DNA from: Otis tarda | Taxonomy: Eukaryota > Chordata > Aves > Otidiformes > Otididae | NCBI GenBank assembly: GCA_026413225.1 | Contig: CM048557.1 | Location: 68,190,987-68,254,986 of the forward strand | DNA length: 64,000 nucleotides | Reading direction: 5' to 3' | Shown: one piece after another, positions 47,264-64,000 of the stretch | Numbering within the stretch: position 1 is the first letter of the stretch | How the letters are laid out: each line of letters begins with the position of its first letter | Notes under the pieces: generated by a model | What the model was told of the DNA's origin: nothing | Database searches by the model: none | Seen by the model: the letters and a program-made list of their open reading frames with translations, nothing else | Position numbers and translations under genes: made by a program

Positions 47264-48800
47264 GAGATTCATCACCGGCTCGCAGCCGTCTGCCCGCCAG
47301 GAATCCCGTTGGGTGTCCGGCTGCGATTGCCTGCTCCTGGTTTCCGTACCCCCCCTGCTGCAATCGGGCCAAAATTTGGTGGAAAACGAGAACAGCAGCC
47401 CCGTGCCAGGCTCGTGACTGCAAGGAACCCGGGAGAAAATGCAACAAGCACCCCCAGCGCCGGCGTGTGCGCTGTTGGGAGCAAAGCCGGCCAGCTCCCG
47501 GGGAATTTGGGAGAGGATGGGCACGTGCAGGCACCACGTTAGTGGCTGGGGGGACCTGTGCGTTCCCCCCCCCAAACTGGAGATACCCCATTTCTGGGAC
47601 GAGGCCGACTCCAGTCGTCAACCAGGCGACGCTGAGGCCGCCCAACTCGTGTCACGGGTGAGCAGCCAGCAGCACACGGTGCCGCCACAGCTCCTGCCTT
47701 CCTCTTACAAGCAAATGCAAGGCTGAAAAAGCCCCAAAAAAAAATTTTTTAAAAGCAGCGGGGTGAGAAAAACCCCGTTAGAACGCTGGAAACAGCCTCC
47801 CGGAGAAAGGCTTCGCCCCGGGGCTTTCCTGGCAATAATTAATTGAGTCATATTTCAATCCAACCAGCGGCCATAAGGTAGAAAAGAAGATTAAAATCGC
47901 ACGCCCCGGCTGCGTTCGGGAAAATCCAGTTAGGAGGGAAAAATCCTCCGCGCCTGGCCCCGGTGTGCTGCCAGGGAAATGGGATGGAGATGCAGGGGCT
48001 CGCTGGCGGAGAGATGGAAATTTGGGAGCCGGGCAGGAAATAGAGAAATAAATAATGCACCGGACCCACAGCATTTCAAAATTTTCCTTAAATATAAATC
48101 CATTTTCCGCCAAGAAGGGGAAGGGAAAAGTTGGTTTTTTTTCTTTTTTCTTGGGTTCCCCTCCCGCTGGGGCAAGCGAACCCTGGAGCGGAGATTTTCC
48201 CAGGGTGGCTTTACCCGGACCGCTCACCCCAGAAATCACCGGTGGGGGAAAAAAAATAAAAAATAAAAAAAATAAATCCGGATTTTGATGGAAACGATGG
48301 GGAGGGGATTGCTGACGCGGGGAGGGGCAGGGTGGTTCCCCGCCGCTGGCATGGTTGTCACCCCAAATTTTTCCCCCCCACCAAAGCTAGTGTGGGGGTA
48401 AATCCATCCCAGCTGAGGCTGGAGCAGGGATTTGGGGTTGGGAAAGTCTTTCCAGGGAGAAAAAAAAAAATAAAAATAATAAAAAATAAATAAAATCCCA
48501 GAAAAAGAACACTACGTCTCATTCATCTGCGGAAAAAGCTTTTCCTGTGATGGCAAATCAGTTGATTAAGTGAGGATCAAACACAGTAAATCCAGCCTTT
48601 GTTGGGGAGCCTGAACTCTCTGTGCCCCCACAAATGGGGGACACCCCCCCCGCCCCGCCCCATCGCCACCCGGGACCGTGGGGTGCGCGGCGTGGGCTGG
48701 GGGTGATGCGGGGATTGGTACCCGGGTGGGGTTTGGGGGGGGGGGATTTTCTGCTGATTTGGGCTGGCGGGTGAGCGATTGGGGGCCCCCGGGGGGGTTG
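44786..48800. other. GNG2-FRMD6 spacer, CpG-rich part
   Basis: Very CpG-rich around 45400-47620. Open frames up to about 460 codons overlap on both strands. They have no recognisable domain, one runs through the (AAT)n repeat, and all are best explained by composition. Transcription from one of these islands (GNG2 leader or a non-coding RNA) is possible but not shown. Confidence 0.4.
47217..47263. repeat. (AAT)n microsatellite, about 15 units
   Basis: Uninterrupted AAT/TAA trinucleotide tract embedded in CpG-rich DNA. Confidence 0.95.
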
Positions 48801-48805
48801 GGGAA

Positions 48806-48895
48806 CCGCCCTGCCCAGCCCCAGTGTGTCCCAGTGCTGTCAATCTCAGTCCTCCCAGTGCTCCCAGTGCTTCCAGCGCCCCCAGCCCCGGTTCC
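48806..48895. repeat. CCCAGTG minisatellite, complement of the 26.2-kb repeat
   Basis: Contains CCCAGTGCTCCCAGTGCTTC and related blocks. This is the reverse complement of the GCACTGGGAGCACTGGG units at 26190-26835, in a similar register of about 10 bp. Confidence 0.75.
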
Positions 48896-49112
48896 CCCCA
48901 GCCCGCGTGCCCGGCGGTACCTGGAGGCGGGCGGTGCTGCCCCGGGTCCCCCGTGGGACGGACGGAGGGATGGAGGGAGGGATGGATGCAGGGATGCAGG
49001 GATACTGGGATGCAGGGATGGAGCAGGGTGGTCAGCAGCAGCCCCGAGCGGCGAGTCCCCACCCAGCTTTGTCTGCGCTCATCCCTCTGCTACAGGAAGC
49101 GGCTCGGCCCCG

Positions 49113-49182
49113 ACTTCCTCCTCCTCCTCCTCCTCCTCCTCCTCCTCCTCCTCCTCCTCTTCTCCTCCTCCTCCTCTCCCCC
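49113..49182. repeat. (CTC)n microsatellite
   Basis: Near-perfect CTC/CTT trinucleotide tract of about 70 bp. Pure pyrimidine on the plus strand. Confidence 0.93.
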
Positions 49183-49324
49183 GGGTTCTGCGGATCCGCT
49201 TCTCCCCAGCCCCCGCTGCCCCCTGCCCCAGCCCCGCTCCCCGTCCCTCCCGCTGCCCCTTCTCCCTGTGCCCCCCCGCCCCTCCCCTCCCCTGCACCCC
49301 GCACGAGCCACGCGCCAGCCCCGC

Positions 49325-49885
49325 AACCCTCACACCCACCCACGTAACCCCGTCCCGCACCCCACAACGCCCCTGCACCCATCCTGCACCTCACAACCCT
49401 CCTGCACCCCACACCCCCCTGCACCCCACAACCCCCCCGGACCCATCACATCCCCCTGCACCCATCACATCCCGGACACCCACGCCTTCCTGCACCCATC
49501 CTGCACCCCACAACCCCCCCTGCACCCATCCTACACCCCACAACCCCCCTGCACCCATCCTGTACCCCACACCCTCCTGGACCCGACAACCCCCCTGCAC
49601 CCATCACATCCCTGGCACCCACACCTCCCTGCACCCATCCTACACCCCACAACCCCCCTGCACCCATCCTACACCCCGTATCCCCCTGCGCCCCACAACC
49701 CCCCTGCACCCATCCTGCATCCATCCTACACCCCATATCCCCCTGCACCCATCACATCCCTGGCACCCACACCCCCCTGCATCCATCCTGCACCCCACAC
49801 CCCCCTGCGCCCATCCCACACCCTGCACCTCACACACCCACCCCTGCACCCACAGCCCCCCCACACCCAGCCCTGCCCACTTTTG
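49325..49885. repeat. C-rich minisatellite, about 27-29-bp units
   Basis: Degenerate tandem repeats of the type CCCCTGCACCCATCCT plus ACACCCCACAAC over about 560 bp. It generates long false open frames (Thr/Pro/His on the plus strand; Gly/Cys/Met/Gln on the minus strand). Confidence 0.92.
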
Positions 49886-50299
49886 CCCCCCACCCCTCAC
49901 ACCCCAAACACCCCACTCCTGCATCCCCCCTTCTCCCCTCCCAGCCCCCCAAACCCCCAGCTAGCACACCTCTACCCTGCTGTGGGGCACCCTGACCCCC
50001 AGTCCCCACCAGCACCCCCAGCCCCCTTCCTAACCCCCTCCAGCCCTTCCCAGCTCAAAGGTTCCTGTCAGAGCCCCGGTTTTTAGGCTTCCAGGCGGGA
50101 GATTTTGGGACCCCCAAGAGAGCTGGCGAGGGCTGGGTGGGTTTTTATAAAGTGGCCATGGTTGTACCCCCCAAATCTGCATTCTCGAGGTCCCAACAGC
50201 CCCATCTTCCCTGTAAATGTGGACCGCACGTTCACGTGTTCACTGGGCAGGGGGCACGGCGGCTGCGCGTCACCCCCCTCGCTGTCCCAAAGCTCTCAG

Positions 50300-51376
50300 G
50301 GCTCCTGGCAGAGCAGCACTGGCTGCCGTCAATCGGCTGGGCGGCCGCACCCAGGGAGTGGTGGTCAACGGCTCCATGGCCAGGTGGAGAGTGGTGGTGA
50401 GTGGTGTCCCTCAGTGGTCCGAGTTGGGCCCGGCCCTGTTCAGCATCTTTGTGGGCGCCATGGGCAGTGGGACAGAGCGCACCCTCAGCAAGTTCACCGA
50501 CGGCACCGAGCTGTGTGGTGCTGTCGACACGCTGGAGGGGAGGGATGGCATCCAGAGGGACCTGGGCAGGCTGGAGACATGGGCCCGTGCCAACCTCATG
50601 GGGTTCAACCAGGCCAAGGGCAAGGTCCTGCACCTGGGTCGGGGCAATCCCAGCACAAATCCAGGCTGGGGGAGAAAGGATGGAGAGCAGCCCTGAGGAG
50701 AAGGACTTGGGGGTGCTGGTGGGCAAGAAGCTCAACATGAGCTGGCAACATGCGCTCACAGCCCAGAAACCAACAGCACCCTGGGCTGCATCCCCAGCAG
50801 CGTGGGCAGCAGGGCGAGGGAGGGGATTCTGCCCCTCTGCTCCGCTCTGGTGAGACCCCCCTGCAGCGCTGCGTCCAGCTCTGGAGCCCCCAACATCAGA
50901 AGGACGTGGAGCTGTTGGAGAGGGTCCGGAGGAGGCCACGCAGATGCTGAGAGGGCTGGAGCAGCTCTGCTGTGAGGCCAGGCTGAGAGAGCTGGGGCTG
51001 TTCAGCCTGGAGAAGAGGAGGCTCCGGGGAGAGCTGAGAGCGGCTCCCAGTGCCCAAAGGGGGCTGCAGGGAAAGGTGGGGAGAGACTCTTCAGCAGGGC
51101 CTGGTGTGACAGGACGAGGGGTGATGATTTCAGAATAGGAGGTAGATTCAGACTGGACAGAAGGAAGGAATTTTTCACAATGAGGGTGGTGGAACCCTGT
51201 CCCAGGTTGCCCAGAGAGGCGGTGGATGCCCCATCCCTGGAAACATTCCAGGCCAGGTTGGCCGGGGCTCTGAGCAACCTGATGTGGTTGGAGATGTCCC
51301 TGCTGCTTGCAAGGGGGTTGGGCTGGATGGGCTTTGAAAGGTCCCTTCCAACCCAAACCATCCTGTGATTCTACAG
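50300..51376 (+). mobile_element. CR1 LINE, 1.1 kb, 3' half of ORF2 and tail
   Basis: Longest CR1 in the window. It carries reverse-transcriptase palm sequence: GVPQ, LGPALFSIF, then TLSKFTDGTELCGAVDTLEG, IQRDLGRLETWARANLMGFN and KGKVLHLGRGNPS. Next come the C-terminal [16 protein letters not shown] segment, the GGAAACATTCCAGGCCAGG 3' UTR and an octamer tail. The catalytic FADD/YADD box of CR1 reads FTDG here, and the frame is broken further on, so this copy is dead. It lies between GNG2 and FRMD6. Confidence 0.92.
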
Positions 51377-53185
51377 ATTGCCTTTTCCCTCCCAAGTCTT
51401 CGGCCTCCCGGGCTGCCGTGAATCAACGGCAGGGACGTGAAAACTGGAAGCGGGGCGACCGGAGGCGAAATGGCCCAAACGCAACGTTTTCTCTTGTGAA
51501 AGCGCACGTTGGTGCAGCGGCTGGGAACCAAGGGACCTTTTATCCCCCGGGGACCTCTCCCACGTGAGGTGAAGGAGCAGTGGAGGCCAAAACACCAAAA
51601 GCCTTCGAACGGAAGCGGGGGTTGGATTTAAAAGCGCAGCTGGGGGTACCAAACTTTGCCAAACGCAGCTTACGGGGAAGGGAGACACCACCCCCCCCTT
51701 CCTGGGCACCAGGGCTGGCGTCCTCTGCGGGTTCGTGAAAAAAAAATAATAATTTAACATCTGGTTTTAGGAAAAAAAATATATTTTTTTTTCTTTTATA
51801 GGCCAAGGATGAAAGCTGGAGGCTGTACCGACCAGCAGCCCCCCTCCCAGAAGCTCCCTCCTGCTCCTCCCTCCTGTGTGAGGCAATTAGGTGCCCCGAA
51901 AACGTCCGGTCTCAGCAGCAATCAGGCACCGAGACCCTGGCACCGCTCCGCCGAGGGTGACACCTCCAGCCAGCCCCACATTTCCGTCCCCGTCCCTCTC
52001 CCGGGGCATTTGGAGGAGGGATGGGTGGTCCCGGTGGTCCCGTCGTGTCCAGGCTCGTGGGACGGTGGCACACGCTGGGAGGAACCTGGGAGCTTTACTG
52101 GTGCTGCTCCCCCACGGGAGAACGGGCTTTTCGTCACCTTCCTATCTTCATCTTCCGCGGGAAATCGGGAATTTGCTGCTGGTAACGGAAAACTCGTCAC
52201 ATTGGGCACCTTCAGTCCTTCTCCAGCGCCTGCGGCTCAGCGATGAGGAGCGCGGTCGGGCGCGAGAGGATCGACGCGCCGAGGGTCGGGAGACGCTGAG
52301 GTAACTGGGAAGGGGTGGCAGAGAGGCTGTGGTTACCGGTACCTTACCCAGGGGAAGGAGGTGCCAGGGTTGGCAAAATCAAGATGAAAAGAGCCGGCTA
52401 ATTATGTTCTGAGGAGTTTAATTAGCGCGAGTGGCATGGGAGATGGGAGGGTGGCTGCAGCACAAGCCCTCTATCAGACACTGGAGAATCCACACGCTTC
52501 ACTCACCATCAACTCTGGAAAGAGAGAAATTAAGTCTCCCCTGCCCCGGGCTGTTGGGCAGGATCCTGCTGGGGGTCACGTCTTTAACGAACACCACGGA
52601 GCTTCTCCCAGATCCCCATCCCACCCTCTCCAAGCAGAGGAGGAAGGAGAAACGGGGCTGAAAGGAGCGGAGCGCAGCAAGCAGAGGACGGCCAGCTCAT
52701 CACACTGGTGACTGCTGCCTCTCCTGCTGCCCCAGGCAGGGAGCTGAGCCCCCTCACTCTTCCCACTGGGATTGCTGGGCCCACCCAGCTCCACGAGGCA
52801 GAGCCCACCACATCCCCCCCCCGCCCCGAGCATCCCGCACGGGGCTCACCGGGGCGCGCGGGGCGCGAGCGGGCGCTCCCGTCTGCAACCCTATCCCGCC
52901 GTGTCCCCGCTTATTTCAGGAGCTCCTGCAGGTCCCTCCATTCCCAGTGCCTCATCCCGACGCGGGAGCGCTGGAACCGGGCGCCGCTTTTATAGAAATC
53001 GCCGAAAATCAGGATTGAGAGGATCACCCCATCCATCCTCCCGCCCTGCGGCAGAAATTGCCTGACCCTGTCCCGAGCCGGGTGACGCCGGAGCGGAGAG
53101 CAGCAGAAACGTAAGGAATCTGTTAAATCCATACGTGCTCCATCACTCCTTTACGTCCGGGAGCGTTTTACATCGCCAAAAAATC
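51377..53185. other. Spacer between CR1 and the FRMD6 3' end
   Basis: No gene recognised. A small element at 52398-52428 holds CTAATTA and TTTAATTAGCGC homeodomain cores 13 bp apart. A CpG-rich patch lies at about 52820-53000. Confidence 0.4.
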
Positions 53186-53189
53186 CAAA

Positions 53190-55551
53190 CAACGCAAACA
53201 ACTGTCGCTTTATTGTCATTTCCAGCCGTACCGCAAAAGGCACACGACAAACTTCATCGGTACAAAAGAATTTCGCTGCGGGGTTTTTCTATCGTTTCCC
53301 TTCTGCGGGGGTTTTTTTTTTTTAATTTTTTTTTTTAATTAATTTTTTTTTTTTCGCAACACAGTCACTGGCTCCCCCATCGCCCCGACGGGAAGATCCT
53401 TTCACAGAAAGGACGAGTGCGTTCGTGCAGACAGAGCGCTCATTATTTCATTATCGCAGCGGCGAGCGGCGCGAAGCGGGGGCGGGCACGGCCACCACCC
53501 CGTCCCCCCCCGCGGAATAAATGCCACCTCTGTGTCCCCCCTGCCCCGCTCCGTCATCGACGGCTCGTCCGCCTCCGCTCCACCATCGCCTCCCCACCTG
53601 GGACGCTGCGTTTCGGGTTCGGACGGGGTAACGGGGGGTAAGAAATGGGGAGGCCCTGGGCCGGCTGCCCCCGCTCCCCGCGTTTTCCGAAGAGCGTCGA
53701 GCGTTTCTTCACGCGACCGAGCCTTTCGCTCCGGCCGGCTACGTCTTTCCGCGGGCGGCACCCAGGGCTCGCCGGCGGAGCGGGTGCCGGCAGGACCCCC
53801 CCAGCTGGGTGCTGCGGCCCCGCTACCTCGCAGGGGCTGGCACGTGAGAAAAAAATTTAAAAAAAAAAAAAAGAGGCTGGGGATGAATTTAGGGGATTTT
53901 CCAGCCCGTACCAGCCCGTGCGGTTCCAGCGCGGCAGACCCACACGCCGATCCCCCGGCACGTCGCGAAGCCGGCCGTGGGTGGGGTCTGGAGTGGGGAT
54001 GTGGTGTCCGCAAGGAGTGGATTTTGGGGTGCTTGCTGGGGTCCCCCCACGCCCGACGCTCTCCCCTACTCGCTCCCCTACCTCAAGAACACCCATTTTT
54101 TCGCACCGTGCCGCTAGCTACGCACCTTTTCTTTTGGTACCAGTTCCCCCTTTTCCTCTCCCACCCCCAACATTTCTTATAAAAATAAGATTGTGCTTAT
54201 TTATAAAACAATATTTTTTTTTTTTTAAGAAAAGTTTCCAGTTAAAAATAGGTGGTGTATCAAAACATGGCAAAACTTTGGCTGTCGATCGCTAAACGCT
54301 GATTAAAAATACCGACTCACAAGGCGTCGCGCCGGGAATATCGGCCGCCGTAACGCTTTACCGACGGCGAATACGACACCGGGGCGGGCGAGGAAGCCGC
54401 CCTTGGGTTTTTCCAGCGCGTCGCCATCATCCTTTAGCGGAATCATTCCAACTGCAAGAGACTGAAAGACGCGTGAAGAGCACGACGGAGGCTGCAGCGG
54501 GAAGCGCCACGCGTACAACGCGGCCGCGTACGTGCTCTTCTCAAGAGGAAAGTCTGGTTTTCTCACCTTAGTGCTTCGGAAAAAAAATGCGATTGTTTAT
54601 AGGGTTCATGAAAGAAGAGAGGCAGATCCTTTCTATAAAAGGGATTTCAGAGCAGAAGTAAAATGCAAATGGGTCTGTAAGATCCAGACATATATAAACA
54701 TACATACCTCGATATATTTATATATGTAACCTCTATATATTCAAAGCTTGGGACGCGTTATTGCAATATCCTTACAGGTGACCTCAGCTTTTCCATTCTC
54801 CTTTGCTTTGGGTTTTCTTGGGTGGGATTTTTTTTTTAGTTTTGGGCTTTTTCTCTCAAAAAAAAAAAAAAAAATCAAGAAAGGAAGAAAAAAAACCAAG
54901 CCGCAAACAGCTCCGAGAGCTCCCAGCCGCCATCCGCTTCGCTGGAACCGCTCCTGCCTGGCCTCCAGCACGTGGTTTTTTGGAAGAACTGGGTTGACGC
55001 TCTCCCCCAGCAGCCGCTGGCTGTGCCGTCCTCCGCGGTACAACACCCGCGCCCGGAGATCCTCGGCCGGTTATTGCTTGATTCTCCCTCCCCATACTGG
55101 CCTTTAGGGTATTTACATTTCTTTGGCTTGACTCGAACACAACAGTCTGGCGCTTTCTCTCCGGCGTCGGTTGCCGCCAAGCCACCGCCGGAGCCGCCGG
55201 CAGCGCTGAGGATGGGGGCAAGGAGGAGAAGAGGCCACCTCGCCACGAGGCAACGAGAAAACCCAGCTTGGCTTCTTCTAGCCCCAACGAGTTGCGCTTC
55301 TCCCGGTCAAAATAAGACAACTTGTGTTTGGCACAAACTCATCCGGAGGAGAAAGGATGCTGGGAGACCGCCGGCGGGACTCGGCCACACCCGGGGGTCT
55401 CCATCCCGCCCGCCGTCGGGACGATCCTCTGAGCACGATGGTTTCTACAGCCTTGGTTTGTGTGGGAGCGGCGCGGGGCGCGGCAGCGTTGAACGTCCCC
55501 CGAGGCAGGGCAGGGAGCTCCAGCTCCAGCCAGTCCTGCTCCCCGCGACGC
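53190..55551 (-). other. FRMD6: Probable FRMD6 3' UTR
   Basis: About 2.4 kb after the FRMD6 stop (TGA at 55552-55554) to a minus-strand AATAAA at 53209-53214. The interval is mixed in composition: AT-rich at 54170-54300 and 54640-54760, CpG-rich at 53440-53830 and 54290-54540. No interspersed repeats or coding exons were seen. The CpG-rich parts are unusual for a UTR, so the true end may be nearer the stop. Confidence 0.4.
53209..53214 (-). terminator. Candidate poly(A) signal of FRMD6
   Basis: Minus-strand AATAAA. It is the only canonical hexamer I noted in the minus-strand sequence downstream of the stop before the spacer. Confidence 0.35.

Positions 55552-64000
<8,449 letters not shown>

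Noticed and set aside
45726-47542. Overlapping open frames of 312, 303 and 463 codons on both strands
   Set aside because: CpG-rich composition suppresses stops in all frames. One runs as poly-Ile through the (AAT)n repeat. No domains, no plausible splice structure.
48678-50086. Thr/Pro/His-rich open frames of more than 400 codons
   Set aside because: Translation of the (CTC)n tract and the 27-29-bp C-rich minisatellite.
50217-50853. Apparent novel 150-160-codon genes near 50.5 kb
   Set aside because: They match CR1 reverse-transcriptase segments and are included in the CR1 element at 50300-51376.

Overview
This is avian genomic DNA. Three things point that way: CR1 LINE fragments with bird-type 3' ends (tandem ATTCTGTG or ATTCTATG octamers), very compact GC-rich introns, and conserved vertebrate synteny. 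Four protein-coding genes can be read exon by exon. In order they are NID2 (nidogen-2, + strand, 237-12726), RTRAF (C14orf166/hCLE, - strand, 13807-25865), GNG2 (G-protein gamma-2, - strand, 31771-32824) and FRMD6 (Willin, - strand, 55552-63850; its upstream exons lie outside the window). This is the mirror image of the human 14q22.1 order FRMD6-GNG2-RTRAF-NID2. No bacterial, CRISPR, rRNA, tRNA or viral element was recognised.

All four coding sequences close as intact open frames over consensus splice sites. NID2 has 22 coding exons and 1354 aa, RTRAF 8 exons and 244 aa, GNG2 2 exons and 71 aa, and FRMD6 13 exons and 612 aa. NID2 and RTRAF converge tail to tail: their candidate poly(A) signals are only about 170 bp apart, at 13416 and 13591. 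RTRAF, GNG2 and FRMD6 are all transcribed leftward.

Composition changes along the window. 1-10.8 kb (most of NID2) is very GC-rich with tiny introns. 10.8-25.3 kb (the NID2 3' end and the RTRAF introns) is AT-richer. 25.3-29.2 kb is a GC-rich spacer with GC boxes and a minisatellite of about 10-bp register. 29.2-33 kb holds GNG2 and its probable long 3' UTR. 33-53 kb is a 20-kb spacer with CpG-dense stretches, simple repeats and CR1 pieces, and probably contains the unidentified GNG2 promoter and leader exon(s). 53-64 kb is FRMD6.

The gene products do not form one pathway. NID2 is a basement-membrane linker, RTRAF belongs to the tRNA-ligase complex, GNG2 is a G-protein subunit, and FRMD6 is a FERM scaffold acting on Hippo signalling and cortical actomyosin. 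The most notable observation is in NID2. It carries three thyroglobulin type-1 exons where human NID2 has two. Exons 13 and 14 match at 196 of 199 aligned bases over their 3' parts, and all three differences are synonymous. The same gene has an RGD tripeptide in the EGF module where NID1, but not human NID2, has one. Human comparisons are from memory of the family sequences; no search was run.
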